DNA of 64,000 nucleotides from Candidatus Reidiella endopervernicosa (GTDB lineage: Bacteria > Pseudomonadota > Gammaproteobacteria > GCF-013343005). The notes under the pieces were generated by a model. The model searched no databases. It had not been told where the DNA came from and was given only the letters and a program-made list of their open reading frames with translations. Of the stretch, positions 50,751 through 61,634 are shown in pieces. The translations under genes and the position numbers were made by a program. Position 1 is the stretch's first letter; each line of letters begins with the position of its first letter. The DNA is taken from NCBI RefSeq assembly GCF_013343005.1, contig NZ_CP054491.1, positions 1,656,501 through 1,720,500 on the forward strand. The letters are read 5' to 3'.

Positions 50751-53120
50751 ATGAGCGAAGAACAGGTCACAATCGAGGTTAACGGTCAGCCGTTGCAGGC
50801 CCGTAAGGGTGCGGTGCTGATCGAGGCTACCGATGCGGCGGGTATTACCGTACCGCGTTTCTGTTACCACAAGAAATTGTCGGTTTCGGCCAACTGCCGT
50901 ATGTGTCTGGTCGAGGTGGAGAAGGCGCCCAAGCCGCTGCCCGCCTGCGCCACACCGGTAATGGAAGGGATGAAGGTCTTCACCCACTCACCCAAGGCAC
51001 TCTCGGCGCAGAAGGGGACGATGGAGTTCCTGTTGATTAACCATCCACTCGACTGCCCGATCTGTGATCAGGGTGGTGAGTGTGAGCTGCAGGATGTTGC
51101 CGTTGGTTTTGGTGGTGATGTGGCGCGCTACAGCGAAGCAAAGCGTGTTGTTATTGAAAAAGACATCGGTCCACTGATCGCGACCGATATGACCCGCTGC
51201 ATCCACTGTACCCGCTGTGTGCGCTTTGGCGCAGAGATTGCCGGTGTGCGCGAAATGGGTATGACGGGTCGTGGTGATTTCAGCGAGATCGGTACCTACA
51301 TCGAGAAGAGTCTGACCTCTGAGCTCTCAGGCAATATCATCGACCTCTGTCCGGTTGGCGCCCTGACTGCCAAGCCATCACGCTATACGGCGCGCCCCTG
51401 GGAGCTGCGCCAGTTCACCACCGTTGCGCCGCACGATAGCGCCGGTTCCAACCTCCATATCCATACCCGCAACGGAAGTGTGATGCGCGCTGTTCCCTGT
51501 GATAACGAAGAGATCAATGAGACCTGGATCTCCGATCGTGATCGCTTCAGCTACCAGGGTGTGAACAGCGAAGAACGCCTCAAACAGCCGATGGTCAAAG
51601 AGCGCGGCGAGTGGCGCGAGTGCGATTGGGAAACCGCACTAGAGCGTGCCGCCAAGGGTCTGAAGGACGTTGTTGAGAGCGATGGAGGTGAGCAGTTTGC
51701 CACTCTGATCTCTCCAATGGCGACCCTTGAGGAGCTCTATCTGGCGGCTAGCCTTACTCGCGCTCTCGGTTCAAATAATATCGATCACCGTCTGCGTCAG
51801 GGCGATTTTAGTGATCAGAACTCCGCACCGGTCTACCCCTGGTTGGGTCAGTCGATCGCAGAGCTTGAGCAGCTCAATGCGGCGCTGCTGATCGGCAGCA
51901 ACATCCGCAAGGAGCAGCCGATCTTCTCGCACCGACTGCGTAAGGCGACTCTGGCCGGTGCAGATGTGAGTACAGTCAATCCGGTCGACTTCGATTTCAA
52001 TTTTGACCTCAGTGCCAAGGTTGTTGTCGAACCCGCTTCGATGGTTGCCGCACTGGCTGGTATTGCCAAGGCGCTGGAGGCGACTGGCTCGGCAGCAGTT
52101 AAAGAGCTGATCGCCTCAGCAAACGTCTCTGATGAGCAGCGTGCGATTGCCAAACAGCTTAAAGCGGCCGAGTCGGCGACAGTGCTGCTCGGTAATCTGG
52201 CGACCGCGCACCCCGAATTCTCAACCCTGCGTGCACTGGCTGCAGTAATTGCCGAGCAGAGCGGTGCCAAGCTTGGTTATCTTCCGGAGGCGGGTAACAG
52301 TGTTGGTGGCTGGCTCGCTGGAGCCGTACCGCATCGCACCGCAGGTGGTCAGGTGGTTGAGGCCACAGGTCTCGATGCCCGTGCTGTTATTGAGTCGCCC
52401 CGTAAGGGTTATCTGCTCTTTAATGTCGAGCCGGGTCGTGACTGCTGGAGTGGTGCCGATGCGCTGGCAGCGACCGACGCGGCAGAGTGTGTGGTTGCCG
52501 CAACGCCTTTTGCGAGTGATGAGCTGAAGGCGGTGGCCGATGTGCTGCTGCCGATTGCATCCTTCGCCGAGACCTCGGGTACCTACGTCAACGCGGAAGG
52601 GCGTTGGCAGAGTTTTGAAGGTGTCACCGCCCCGGCGGGCGAGGCACGTCCCGGCTGGAAGGTGCTGCGTGTGCTTGGCAACCTAATCGGCGTTGAAGGT
52701 TTTGAATTTATCTCCTCGAGCGAGGTGTGTGAACAGCTCGGTGGCGAGGTTAACGGCGTGACTGCAGACAACGCACTAACGCAGCCGGTCGCCGCCGATG
52801 CTGCCTTTGCTGGTAGTGGTCTTGTACGTGTCGGTGAGGTGCCCATCTACGCCATTGATAGTACGGTGCGTCGTTCGATCGCACTGCAGCAGACTGCCAG
52901 TGGAAGTGATCTGGCGGTACAGATCAATAGCGACGAGGCGTCGCGTCTGGGCCTGGATGGTTCTGAGCGGGTTAAGATTGTGCAAGGTGAGTACTCAGCA
53001 GAGATGGCCTTTGAGATTTGTGATCGTGTCGCCGATGGAGCCGCCTGGATTCCGGCGGGTGTCGATGGCAGTGAGAAACTGGGACCGCTGATGGGGCGGG
53101 TAGAGCTGGAGCGGCTATGA
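50751..53120 (+). CDS. nuoG: NADH-quinone oxidoreductase subunit G
   Basis: The largest subunit, 789 residues. The N-terminal ferredoxin-like part contains [20 protein letters not shown], then [18 protein letters not shown] and [11 protein letters not shown], binding several Fe-S clusters. The remainder is a molybdopterin-oxidoreductase-like domain without visible cofactor residues, as usual. The C-terminal half varies most between species. Confidence 0.96.
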   Translation: MSEEQVTIEVNGQPLQARKGAVLIEATDAAGITVPRFCYHKKLSVSANCRMCLVEVEKAPKPLPACATPVMEGMKVFTHSPKALSAQKGTMEFLLINHPLDCPICDQGGECELQDVAVGFGGDVARYSEAKRVVIEKDIGPLIATDMTRCIHCTRCVRFGAEIAGVREMGMTGRGDFSEIGTYIEKSLTSELSGNIIDLCPVGALTAKPSRYTARPWELRQFTTVAPHDSAGSNLHIHTRNGSVMRAVPCDNEEINETWISDRDRFSYQGVNSEERLKQPMVKERGEWRECDWETALERAAKGLKDVVESDGGEQFATLISPMATLEELYLAASLTRALGSNNIDHRLRQGDFSDQNSAPVYPWLGQSIAELEQLNAALLIGSNIRKEQPIFSHRLRKATLAGADVSTVNPVDFDFNFDLSAKVVVEPASMVAALAGIAKALEATGSAAVKELIASANVSDEQRAIAKQLKAAESATVLLGNLATAHPEFSTLRALAAVIAEQSGAKLGYLPEAGNSVGGWLAGAVPHRTAGGQVVEATGLDARAVIESPRKGYLLFNVEPGRDCWSGADALAATDAAECVVAATPFASDELKAVADVLLPIASFAETSGTYVNAEGRWQSFEGVTAPAGEARPGWKVLRVLGNLIGVEGFEFISSSEVCEQLGGEVNGVTADNALTQPVAADAAFAGSGLVRVGEVPIYAIDSTVRRSIALQQTASGSDLAVQINSDEASRLGLDGSERVKIVQGEYSAEMAFEICDRVADGAAWIPAGVDGSEKLGPLMGRVELERL

Positions 53121-53157
53121 CGCCTTTGAAGAACCAAACAAACAGGGCGGTGGCGTA

Positions 53158-54255
53158 ATGGAGATGTTTCAGAGCATCTGGTCGGCGGTACCCGTAGACC
53201 TGCAGACCGTGATCGTGATTCTGGCGAAAATTGTCGCCATTGTGCTGCCACTGATGGCGCTTGTTGCCTACTACACCCTGGCAGAGCGTAAGGTCATCAG
53301 CTACATGCAGGTACGTATGGGCCCCAACCGTGTCGGTTTCTTCGGTTATCTGGGGGGCTGGGGTCAGCCGATCGCCGATGCACTAAAGCTGATGTTCAAA
53401 GAGATCATCCTGCCGACCAAGTCGAATCGCTTCCTCTTCCTGCTGGCACCGGTACTCTCGATTACCCCGGCACTGGCGGCGTGGGCGGTTATTCCATTTG
53501 ATAACGGTATGCTGCTGGCTGATATTGATGCCGGTCTGCTCTATGTATTGGCACTTACCTCGGTGGGTGTCTATGGCGTCATCATTGCCGGCTGGGCCTC
53601 CAACTCCAAATATGCACTGCTCGGCACCATGCGCACAGCAGCGCAGATTGTCGCCTACGAGATCGCGATGGGTTTTGCTCTGGTCGGTGTGTTGATGCCA
53701 GCCGGTAGCCTTAATCTGAATGATATCGTGCTGGCACAGCAGGGCAGTATCTTCCACTGGTACTGGCTACCGCTGATGCCGCTGATGGTGATCTACTTTA
53801 TCGCCGGTGTGGCTGAGACCAACCGAGCACCGTTTGACGTGGCTGAGGGTGAGTCTGAGATCGTGGCTGGTTTCCACGTTGAGTACTCCGGTATGGCCTT
53901 TGCGGTCTTCTTCCTCGCTGAGTATGCCAACATGATTCTGATCGCAGCACTAACCGCGGTCATGTTCCTCGGTGGCTGGCTCTCTCCGTTGCAGGGTATC
54001 CTGCCCGAGTCGGCCTTTTCGATTCCGGTCATCGGTCTGTTGCTGGGACACGGTATTCACTGGTTTGTCGCCAAGATGGCGATTTTTATGTTCATCTTCC
54101 TCTGGTTCCGCGCCACCTTCCCGCGCTATCGCTACGACCAGATCATGCGTCTCGGCTGGAAGGTGTTTATTCCGCTGACCATTATCTGGCTCTTCGTTGA
54201 GGGTGCTGCCATCGCCTTTAATATCGGACCCTGGTTCGATCTGGGGATTGCGTGA
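53158..54255 (+). CDS. nuoH: NADH-quinone oxidoreductase subunit H
   Basis: The 365-residue membrane subunit links the quinone site to the proton pumps, with about eight helices. Family marks are [18 protein letters not shown] near residue 45 and [20 protein letters not shown] near 220. It ends at TGA 54253-54255, overlapping the nuoI start. Confidence 0.97.
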   Translation: MEMFQSIWSAVPVDLQTVIVILAKIVAIVLPLMALVAYYTLAERKVISYMQVRMGPNRVGFFGYLGGWGQPIADALKLMFKEIILPTKSNRFLFLLAPVLSITPALAAWAVIPFDNGMLLADIDAGLLYVLALTSVGVYGVIIAGWASNSKYALLGTMRTAAQIVAYEIAMGFALVGVLMPAGSLNLNDIVLAQQGSIFHWYWLPLMPLMVIYFIAGVAETNRAPFDVAEGESEIVAGFHVEYSGMAFAVFFLAEYANMILIAALTAVMFLGGWLSPLQGILPESAFSIPVIGLLLGHGIHWFVAKMAIFMFIFLWFRATFPRYRYDQIMRLGWKVFIPLTIIWLFVEGAAIAFNIGPWFDLGIA

Positions 54256-54740
54256 TGAGAATGCTTAGCCATGTAAATCGACTCTTTCTCTGGGAGCTGC
54301 TGAAGGGGCTGGTGCTGACCGGGCGTTACTTCTTTGCTCGCAAGATCACGATTCGTTATCCCGAAGAGAAGACCCCGATGTCACCCCGTTTCCGTGGTCT
54401 GCACGCCCAGCGTCGCTACGCCAACGGCGAAGAGCGCTGCATCGCCTGCAAACTCTGCGAGGCGGTCTGTCCGGCGCTGGCAATCACCATCGAATCGGAG
54501 CAGCGTGAGGACGGTTCACGCCGTACCAGTCGCTACGACATCGATCTGTTTAAATGCATCTACTGCGGTTTCTGTGAAGAGGCGTGTCCGGTCGATGCAA
54601 TTGTTGAGACCAATATCTTCGAATATCACTTCGAGGAGCGCGGTGAGCAGATTATGACCAAGGATAAGCTGCTCGCGGTTGGTGATAAACATGAAGATGA
54701 GATCGCGGCCTGCAAGGCGGCCGACGCACCCTACAGGTAA
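54255..54740 (+). CDS. nuoI: NADH-quinone oxidoreductase subunit I
   Basis: A 161-residue protein with two 4Fe-4S clusters (N6a, N6b). The ligand motifs are [16 protein letters not shown] and [16 protein letters not shown]. An amphipathic N-terminus docks it to the membrane arm. The start ATG is shared with the nuoH stop. Confidence 0.97.
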   Translation: MRMLSHVNRLFLWELLKGLVLTGRYFFARKITIRYPEEKTPMSPRFRGLHAQRRYANGEERCIACKLCEAVCPALAITIESEQREDGSRRTSRYDIDLFKCIYCGFCEEACPVDAIVETNIFEYHFEERGEQIMTKDKLLAVGDKHEDEIAACKAADAPYR

Positions 54741-54751
54741 CGGGAAAAGTT

Positions 54752-55354
54752 ATGAGTTTCGAACAATTCTTGTTCTACACCTTCGCGGCCGTTCTGCTGA
54801 TGGCGGCGATCCGTGTTGTCACCTCACGTAATCCGGTTCACGCGGCGCTCTATCTGGTGCTTGCCTTCTTCTCAAGCTCGGCACTGTGGATGATGCTGGA
54901 GGCGGAGTTTCTGGCGATCACGCTGGTGCTGGTCTATGTCGGCGCGGTGATGGTGCTATTTCTGTTTGTGGTGATGATGCTCGATATCAATGTGGCCGAG
55001 TCACGTACCCAGTTTGCTGCCTATCTACCGGTGGGTGCAGTTGTAGCGCTACTGGTGCTGGCAGAGATGAGCATGATGATTTACTACCGCTTTGGTAGTG
55101 ATCGTGTGGCTCCACCGGTACGTCATGATGCTGAGTACAGCAACACCCACGCGCTGGGTGAACTGCTCTATACCCAATACGTCTACGCCTTCGAGATTGC
55201 GGCGGTCGTGCTGCTGGTGGCAATCGTTGCTGCAATTGCACTGACCATGCGTCGTCGGCCTGGTACCAAACATCAAAACATCACCGAGCAGGTAATGGTC
55301 AAGCGTGAAGATCGTGTTCGTCTGGTCAGCATGCAGGCCGAGAAGCGCCAGTAA
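54752..55354 (+). CDS. nuoJ: NADH-quinone oxidoreductase subunit J
   Basis: A 200-residue membrane subunit with five helices. The conserved ALYLVLAFFSSSALWMMLEA and VYVGAVMVLFLFVVMML are diagnostic; the latter holds the pi-bulge helix near the central axis. It has a hydrophilic C-terminal tail. It sits between nuoI and nuoK. Confidence 0.95.
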   Translation: MSFEQFLFYTFAAVLLMAAIRVVTSRNPVHAALYLVLAFFSSSALWMMLEAEFLAITLVLVYVGAVMVLFLFVVMMLDINVAESRTQFAAYLPVGAVVALLVLAEMSMMIYYRFGSDRVAPPVRHDAEYSNTHALGELLYTQYVYAFEIAAVVLLVAIVAAIALTMRRRPGTKHQNITEQVMVKREDRVRLVSMQAEKRQ

Positions 55355-55405
55355 GGCGCGATGTGGAACTCTACGGAATTTTAACGGGATAACGTCAACA
55401 AGATT

Positions 55406-55726
55406 ATGATTGCTCTGTCTGACTACCTTCTTTTGGCCGCTGTGCTCTTCTCGATCAGCGTGGCCGGTATCTTCCTCAATCGCAAGAATGTGATTGTGCT
55501 GCTGATGGCGATCGAACTGATGCTGTTGGCGGTTAATATCAACTTTATCGCCTTCTCGCACTTCAATCCCGCAGGTGCTGAGAACACACTCGCCGGTCAG
55601 GTGTTTGTCTTCTTTATTCTTACCGTGGCAGCCGCCGAGGCCGCGATCGGTCTGGCCATTCTGGTGCTGCTGTTCCGCAACAGACAAAGTATCGATGTCG
55701 AAGATATCGATTCGCTGAAGGGGTAG
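55406..55726 (+). CDS. nuoK: NADH-quinone oxidoreductase subunit K
   Basis: A 106-residue MrpC-like subunit with three helices. Conserved glutamates in the membrane are visible in [15 protein letters not shown] and [17 protein letters not shown]. They belong to the chain of charged residues for proton transfer. Confidence 0.96.
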   Translation: MIALSDYLLLAAVLFSISVAGIFLNRKNVIVLLMAIELMLLAVNINFIAFSHFNPAGAENTLAGQVFVFFILTVAAAEAAIGLAILVLLFRNRQSIDVEDIDSLKG

Positions 55727-55730
55727 TGGA

Positions 55731-57719
55731 ATGAAAGCGCTCTATCTAGCTATCCCGCTGGCACCGCTGATCGGTGCCATCATTGCCGGTTTCTTCGCCA
55801 AACAGGTGGGGCGTGCCGGTGCCCACTGGGCCACCAGTGGTGGTGTGGCGGTCTCATTCCTGCTTTCGGTCATTGTCTTTAAAGATGTTGTTTTTGATGG
55901 CGCGCCGGTCTTCAACGAGTCTATCTATACCTGGATGGTGAGTGACGGTATTCGTTTTGAGGTCGGTTTCCTGATCGATCACCTCACCGCGATGATGATG
56001 ACCGTAGTCACCTTCGTCTCATTGATGGTCCATATCTACACCATCGGCTATATGAGTCACGATGAGGAGAACTGGCCGAAGGGCAGCCTCGCCGGTACCA
56101 ACAGCTATCAGCGTTTCTTCAGCTACATCTCGCTCTTCACCTTCTCGATGCTGATGCTGGTGATGGCGAACAATTTCATGCAGCTCTTTTTCGGTTGGGA
56201 GGCGGTTGGTCTGGTCTCCTATCTGCTGATCGGTTTCTGGTCGGTGCGTGAGACTGCGATCTATGCCAACCTGAAGGCGTTCCTGGTCAACCGCGTCGGT
56301 GACTTCGGCTTCCTGCTCGGTATCGGTATGGTGCTCGCCTTCTTCAATACGCTCGACTACGCCGAGGTGTTTGCAGCAGCCCCAGCTCTCTCCGATATGA
56401 CGGTGAGTCTGATAGGGGAGAACAGCTGGTCGTTGATGACCGTAATCTGCATCCTGCTCTTCATCGGTGCGATGGGTAAATCGGCACAGGTTCCACTGCA
56501 TGTTTGGCTGCCCGATTCGATGGAGGGTCCAACCCCGATCTCCGCACTGATCCACGCCGCCACCATGGTTACCGCCGGTATCTTCATGGTGGCGCGTATG
56601 TCACCGCTCTATGAGCTCTCAGAGACGGCACTGAGTGTGGTGCTGGTGATTGGTGCAATCACCGCGCTGTTTATGGGCTTCCTCGGTCTGGTACAGAATG
56701 ACATCAAGCGTGTCGTGGCCTACTCAACCCTCTCGCAGCTCGGTTATATGACTGTAGCGCTCGGTGCCTCGGCCTATGCTGCGGGTGTTTTTCATCTGAT
56801 GACTCACGCCTTCTTCAAGGCGCTGCTCTTCCTCGGTGCCGGTTCGGTTATTATCGCCATGCATCATGTTCAGGATATGCGCCAGATGGGTGGATTGCGT
56901 AAGTACATGCCAATTACCTGGATCACCTCTTTGATCGGTTCGCTGGCCTTGATCGGTACACCGGGCTTTGCCGGATTCTTCTCCAAGGATGCGATTATCG
57001 AAGCGGTACACGCCTCTGAGATTGCGGGCTCCGACTTTGCCTACTGGGCGGTTCTGATCGGAGTCTTTGTCACCGCGCTCTACAGCTTCCGTATGTACTT
57101 CCTGGTCTTTCATGGCAAGGAGCGTATGGATGAGCACACCCGTGCCCACCTGCATGAGACGCCCAAGGTGGTCACGGTACCGTTGATCCTGCTGGCGATA
57201 CCCTCGGTGGTTGCCGGTGCGATCTTTATCGGGCCGATGCTGTTTGGTGACTTCTTCAAAGACTCGATCACGGTGGCCGCTGAGCACGACGTCTTGGCTC
57301 AGTTGGGCGCCAACTACCACGGCGTAATGGGCTTCATTGTTCACGGCCTCTCGGGTCCCGCCTTCTGGCTGGCATTGAGTGGTGTGGTAACCGCATGGTT
57401 CCTCTACATGAAACGCCCCGATATTCCAGCTGCGATCAAGGCACGCTTTGAGCCGCTCTACACCATTCTCGATAACAAGTACTACGCCGATCGTATCAAC
57501 GAGGTGGTCTTCGCCGGTGGTTCGCGAGGAATCGGTAAGCTGTTCTGGAAACTGGGTGATGTAACCCTGATCGACGGTCTGATCGTGAACGGTTCTGCCA
57601 AATTGGTAGGCTGGGTCTCCGGCGTGGTTCGCCATGTACAGACCGGTTATCTACACCACTACGCATTTGTCATGGTCATCGGCTTCCTCGGCCTGCTGAC
57701 CTGGATTGTGATTCGCTAA
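55731..57719 (+). CDS. nuoL: NADH-quinone oxidoreductase subunit L
   Basis: The 662-residue antiporter-like proton-pumping subunit at the far end of the membrane arm. The core contains FFGWEAVGLVSYLLIGFW (key Glu), PLHVWLPDSMEGPTPISALI and HAFFKALLFLGAGSVI (key Lys/His). The C-terminus continues into the lateral helix region. Confidence 0.97.
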   Translation: MKALYLAIPLAPLIGAIIAGFFAKQVGRAGAHWATSGGVAVSFLLSVIVFKDVVFDGAPVFNESIYTWMVSDGIRFEVGFLIDHLTAMMMTVVTFVSLMVHIYTIGYMSHDEENWPKGSLAGTNSYQRFFSYISLFTFSMLMLVMANNFMQLFFGWEAVGLVSYLLIGFWSVRETAIYANLKAFLVNRVGDFGFLLGIGMVLAFFNTLDYAEVFAAAPALSDMTVSLIGENSWSLMTVICILLFIGAMGKSAQVPLHVWLPDSMEGPTPISALIHAATMVTAGIFMVARMSPLYELSETALSVVLVIGAITALFMGFLGLVQNDIKRVVAYSTLSQLGYMTVALGASAYAAGVFHLMTHAFFKALLFLGAGSVIIAMHHVQDMRQMGGLRKYMPITWITSLIGSLALIGTPGFAGFFSKDAIIEAVHASEIAGSDFAYWAVLIGVFVTALYSFRMYFLVFHGKERMDEHTRAHLHETPKVVTVPLILLAIPSVVAGAIFIGPMLFGDFFKDSITVAAEHDVLAQLGANYHGVMGFIVHGLSGPAFWLALSGVVTAWFLYMKRPDIPAAIKARFEPLYTILDNKYYADRINEVVFAGGSRGIGKLFWKLGDVTLIDGLIVNGSAKLVGWVSGVVRHVQTGYLHHYAFVMVIGFLGLLTWIVIR

Positions 57720-57738
57720 AGAATAAGGATAGGCCTGA

Positions 57739-59253
57739 ATGTTTGCTGATTTACCGCTGCTTAGCCTGCTGATCTGGGCCCCCATCGTGGGTGGTCTGTT
57801 GGTGTTGGCTGTGGGAGATAACGATCCGTGGGGAGCGCGCCCGATCGCGCTGATCACCTCGCTGGTGACCTTCTTGCTCAGCATTCCGCTATACACCGGA
57901 TTCGACAGCTCGACCCATCTGATGCAGTTCAGTGAGATGTCGTCGTGGATTCCGGCCTTCAACGTCCACTACCACCTGGGTGTTGATGGCATCTCGATGC
58001 CGCTGATTCTGCTCACTACCTTTATCACTATTCTGGTAGTGATCGCCTCCTGGGAGGTGATTGAGTACAAGCGTGCCCAGTACTTGGCTGCTTTCCTGAT
58101 TATGGAAGGTTTGATGATCGGCGTCTTCGCGGCACTCGACGCGGTGCTCTTCTACGTCTTCTGGGAGGCGATGCTGGTACCGATGTTCCTGATTATCGGT
58201 GTCTGGGGTGGGCCGCGTCGTGTCTACGCCACCATCAAGTTCTTCCTCTATACCTTCTTCGGTTCGGTCTTCATGCTGGTCGCTTTGATCTACATGTACT
58301 ACCTGTCGGGCAGCTTCGAGATCCTCGATTTCCATACCCTGCGTCTCGGCCTAACCGAGCAGATCCTGATCTTTATCGCCTTCCTGCTCGCCTTTGCAGT
58401 GAAGGTGCCAATGTGGCCGGTCCACACCTGGCTTCCGGATGCACACGTTGAGGCGCCCACTGGCGGTTCGGTGATCCTGGCGGCGATCATGCTTAAGATC
58501 GGTGGTTACGGCTTTCTGCGCTTCTCATTGCCGATTACTCCCGATGCGAGTAGTGAACTCGACTGGTTGATTATCCTGATGTCTCTGGTGGCAGTGGCCT
58601 ACATCGGCTTCGTCGCACTGGTTCAGGAGGATATGAAGAAGCTGATCGCATACTCCTCAATCGCACACATGGGTTTTGTCACGCTCGGATTCTTTATCGT
58701 CTTCGCCATTGTGCAGAAGAGTGGCAGCCTGCAGGGTGCGGCACTCGGTATGGAAGGCGGCATGGTGCAGATGATCTCGCATGGATTCATCTCCGGGGCG
58801 CTGTTCCTCTGTGTCGGTGTAATGTACGACCGTTTGCACAGTCGGCAGATTAAGGACTACGGTGGTGTGGTCCATACCATGCCGATATTTGCTGCCTTTA
58901 TGGTCTTTTTCGCTATGGCCAACTCCGGTCTGCCGGGTACATCGGGTTTTGTCGGTGAGTTCATGGTTATCCTCGCCAGCATCAAGGCTAACTTCTGGTA
59001 CGCAGTGATCGCGGCGACCACTCTGATTCTCGGTGCCGCCTACTCACTGTGGATGATAAAACGAGTGGTCTTTGGTGAGGTGGTGAGTGACGGTGTTGCT
59101 GAGCTGACCGATATCAATCGACGCGAGTTCGTAATGTTGACCCTGCTGGCGATACCGGTACTGGTGCTTGGTCTGTGGCCTGCACCGGTCACCGAGGTGA
59201 TGCACGCCACCATCGACAATCTGCTGCAGCACATCACCATTAGCAAATTCTGA
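57739..59253 (+). CDS. nuoM: NADH-quinone oxidoreductase subunit M
   Basis: The 504-residue antiporter-like subunit. Marks include [37 protein letters not shown] (key Glu), [20 protein letters not shown] and a lysine-bearing helix around [18 protein letters not shown]. It lies between nuoL and nuoN as usual. Confidence 0.97.
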   Translation: MFADLPLLSLLIWAPIVGGLLVLAVGDNDPWGARPIALITSLVTFLLSIPLYTGFDSSTHLMQFSEMSSWIPAFNVHYHLGVDGISMPLILLTTFITILVVIASWEVIEYKRAQYLAAFLIMEGLMIGVFAALDAVLFYVFWEAMLVPMFLIIGVWGGPRRVYATIKFFLYTFFGSVFMLVALIYMYYLSGSFEILDFHTLRLGLTEQILIFIAFLLAFAVKVPMWPVHTWLPDAHVEAPTGGSVILAAIMLKIGGYGFLRFSLPITPDASSELDWLIILMSLVAVAYIGFVALVQEDMKKLIAYSSIAHMGFVTLGFFIVFAIVQKSGSLQGAALGMEGGMVQMISHGFISGALFLCVGVMYDRLHSRQIKDYGGVVHTMPIFAAFMVFFAMANSGLPGTSGFVGEFMVILASIKANFWYAVIAATTLILGAAYSLWMIKRVVFGEVVSDGVAELTDINRREFVMLTLLAIPVLVLGLWPAPVTEVMHATIDNLLQHITISKF

Positions 59254-59267
59254 CGGGATCGAGAGTA

Positions 59268-60716
59268 ATGAATATCCAATCCGCATTGACGCTGGCAGAC
59301 TATCAGGCCGTAATGCCCGAGATGTTTCTACTCGGCATGACCTGTCTGATCCTGATCGTCGATCTATTTCTTAGCGATAAGCAGCGCGATATCACCTATC
59401 TGCTCAGCCAGGCCACACTGGTTGGCAGTGCGATCCTGGTCTATCTGATGCACGGCAAGGGCGCACCGCTGGCGATGTACGGCAGTGTGGTCAGTGATGC
59501 GATGAGCGATGTACTGAAGGTGACGGTGGCGCTGGTCAGTGCCGGCGTCTTCCTCTATTCGCGTGACTATCTGCGCCAGCGTAATCTGCTCAAGGGTGAG
59601 TTCTTTGTGCTTGGGCTGTTTGGTGTGCTCGGTATGATGATCATGATCTCTTCTGCCAGCATGCTGACGCTCTACCTTGGCCTGGAGCTACTATCGCTGT
59701 CGCTCTACGCCATGGTCGCCCTCGATCGTGACTCGAAGCAGGCCTCTGAGGCGGCGATGAAGTACTTTGTGCTGGGTGCGCTGGCATCCGGCATGTTGCT
59801 CTACGGTATCTCAATGCTCTACGGTGCCTCAGGTTCGCTGCAGATCAATGAGGTTGCGGCCTACGCAACGTGGCAGTCGTCCGAGGATATGATTCTGGTC
59901 TTCGGTCTGGTCTTTGTGGTTGTGGGTCTAGCCTTCAAGCTCGGTGCGGTGCCATTCCATATGTGGCTGCCCGATGTCTATCAGGGCGCACCAACAGCAA
60001 TTACCCTCTATATCAGTACTGCGCCCAAGGTGGCAGCCTTCGCCATGTTTATTCGTCTTCTGGCTGAGGCCTCGGGTGGGCTGCAGGCGGAGTGGGGCGA
60101 TATGCTCACTGTTCTAGCCGTGCTCTCACTGGCCGTGGGTAATGTGGTTGCCATTGCCCAGAGCAACATCAAACGCATGCTCGCCTACTCGGCAATCTCC
60201 CATGCAGGCTTTGTCCTGCTAGGTGTGCTGGCCGGTACCGCAGCCGGTTACTCGGCATCGATGTTCTACGCGATCACCTATGCACTAATGGCGTTGGGTG
60301 GTTTCGGTATGATCATTCTGCTGAGTCGTAAGGGCTTTGAGGCGGAGAACCTGGAAGACTTTAAGGGGCTGAATGATCGTAGTCCCTGGTTGGCGCTAAT
60401 GGCGATGATCCTGATGTTCTCTATGGCGGGCGTACCCCCAACCGTCGGTTTCTACGCCAAGCTGGCCGTGCTTGATGCGATTGTGCGCCAGGATATGGTC
60501 TGGCTGGCCGGTGTTGCCGTCTTCTTCTCTATTATCGGTGCCTTCTACTATATCCGCATCGTTAAGTTGATCTACTTCGATAAGCCCACAGATGAGCAGG
60601 CGATTACCACTCCTGCTGATACTCAGGTGGCGATGACGATCAACGGCCTTGCTGTGCTGGGACTGGGCATCTTCCCAGGTGCGCTGATGGCAATCTGTGT
60701 CGCAGCCTTTGTTTAG
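59268..60716 (+). CDS. nuoN: NADH-quinone oxidoreductase subunit N
   Basis: The 482-residue third antiporter-like subunit, next to NuoK in the complex. Conserved parts are [40 protein letters not shown] and [20 protein letters not shown]. It is the last gene of the operon. Only about 40 bases separate it from the promoter of the initiator tRNA, and no strong terminator is visible. Confidence 0.97.
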   Translation: MNIQSALTLADYQAVMPEMFLLGMTCLILIVDLFLSDKQRDITYLLSQATLVGSAILVYLMHGKGAPLAMYGSVVSDAMSDVLKVTVALVSAGVFLYSRDYLRQRNLLKGEFFVLGLFGVLGMMIMISSASMLTLYLGLELLSLSLYAMVALDRDSKQASEAAMKYFVLGALASGMLLYGISMLYGASGSLQINEVAAYATWQSSEDMILVFGLVFVVVGLAFKLGAVPFHMWLPDVYQGAPTAITLYISTAPKVAAFAMFIRLLAEASGGLQAEWGDMLTVLAVLSLAVGNVVAIAQSNIKRMLAYSAISHAGFVLLGVLAGTAAGYSASMFYAITYALMALGGFGMIILLSRKGFEAENLEDFKGLNDRSPWLALMAMILMFSMAGVPPTVGFYAKLAVLDAIVRQDMVWLAGVAVFFSIIGAFYYIRIVKLIYFDKPTDEQAITTPADTQVAMTINGLAVLGLGIFPGALMAICVAAFV

Positions 60717-60756
60717 TCGAATCGTATAGTTTTTTTAGATTAACCCGATAAGCCTC

Positions 60757-60785
60757 TTGCATTGATACCTGAGCCTATGTAAACT
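60757..60785 (+). promoter_or_regulatory. Promoter of the initiator tRNA / nus operon
   Basis: -35 TTGCAT (60757-60762), 17-base spacer, -10 TAAACT (60780-60785), ending 13 bases before the tRNA. Position and spacing fit a stable-RNA promoter. Confidence 0.7.
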
Positions 60786-60798
60786 CTCGCTTCGCTGT

Positions 60799-60875
<77 letters not shown>

Positions 60876-60916
60876 CATTAAATTTACATGCGGATGCCAG
60901 ACCGCTGTGATAGCAC

Positions 60917-60990
60917 CTTGGTAGCATAAGCTGGGCCGACGAGTAGGATGTGTGATTAAAATCTTCACGCAACCTGTCCTAGCTACCAAG
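60917..60990 (+). repeat. Inverted repeat in the initiator-tRNA trailer
   Basis: CTTGGTAGC (60917-60925) and GCTACCAAG (60982-60990) are perfect 9-base complements around a 56-base loop, directly before the first terminator. It may be a processing or antitermination structure; no function is known. Confidence 0.5.
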
Positions 60991-60997
60991 ATGCAAT

Positions 60998-61021
60998 AGC
61001 CCCGATTTCGGGGCTTTTTTA
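60998..61021 (+). terminator. First terminator downstream of initiator tRNA
   Basis: AGCCCCG, short loop, CGGGGCT and seven T form a strong terminator between the tRNA and rimP. Confidence 0.92.
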
Positions 61022-61116
61022 TACCCGTGATTCAGGCGGGGTGATGAGAAGGGTGAGATTGTTCATCCTGTAGATGACAAGCTGTAATGTGTTGTCTCTA
61101 TTTAAGTTTTTTATGG

Positions 61117-61138
61117 TGGGCCTTGGGCCCATTTTTTA
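61117..61138 (+). terminator. Second terminator, just upstream of rimP
   Basis: TGGGCC, loop TTG, GGCCCA and a T run end 14 bases before the rimP start. As with the E. coli metY-rimP leader, tandem terminators followed by read-through could set the ratio of tRNA to nus mRNA. Confidence 0.8.
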
Positions 61139-61151
61139 TTTCTGGAACAGA

Positions 61152-61610
61152 ATGAACCAAGATCCGTGGAATTTGCAGGCGTTACTCGATCCGGTGGTGG
61201 AAGCCATGGGCTATGAGCTGCTGGGTATTGAGTTTCAGGGGCGTGGAGTACACGGAGTGCTGCGCCTATATATAGATAAAGAGGGCGGTATCAACCTCGA
61301 TGACTGCTCAGCGGTGAGTCATCAGGTCAGCGGTGTACTCGATGTAGAGGATCCGGTTCCAGGTAAGTATTCACTCGAGGTCTCATCGCCAGGTCTGGAT
61401 CGCCCTCTATTTAGAGAGCAGCACTTTGAGAAATACCTCGGCCATCAGGCGAAGATCCGCATGGCGGCGCCGATGGGTGGCCAGAAAAACTTCAAGGGGC
61501 ATCTCAAAGAGCTCTGTGAGGGTGGGGTTGTTCTAAAACTTGAGAGTGGAACGGAAGTGAGTCTGTTGTTCACGGATATTGATCAGGCACGTTTAGTGCC
61601 GAAACTGTAA
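61152..61610 (+). CDS. rimP: Ribosome maturation factor RimP
   Basis: A 152-residue two-domain protein needed for 30S maturation. The N-terminal part ends in GYELLGIEFQGRGVHGVLRL and the central EVSSPGLDRPL motif is diagnostic. ATG 61152 (MNQDPWNLQALLDPVVEAMG) fits the family. Upstream codons in frame run through the terminator hairpin and are not coding. nusA follows 24 bases later. Confidence 0.96.
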   Translation: MNQDPWNLQALLDPVVEAMGYELLGIEFQGRGVHGVLRLYIDKEGGINLDDCSAVSHQVSGVLDVEDPVPGKYSLEVSSPGLDRPLFREQHFEKYLGHQAKIRMAAPMGGQKNFKGHLKELCEGGVVLKLESGTEVSLLFTDIDQARLVPKL

Positions 61611-61634
61611 TCGCTGTAGAGGCGGGAGTTTGGT

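Noticed and set aside
51848-52846. C-terminal half of nuoG considered for frameshift or loss of cofactor site
   Set aside because: The frame is continuous to 53120, and NuoG proteins generally lack molybdopterin residues and vary strongly here.
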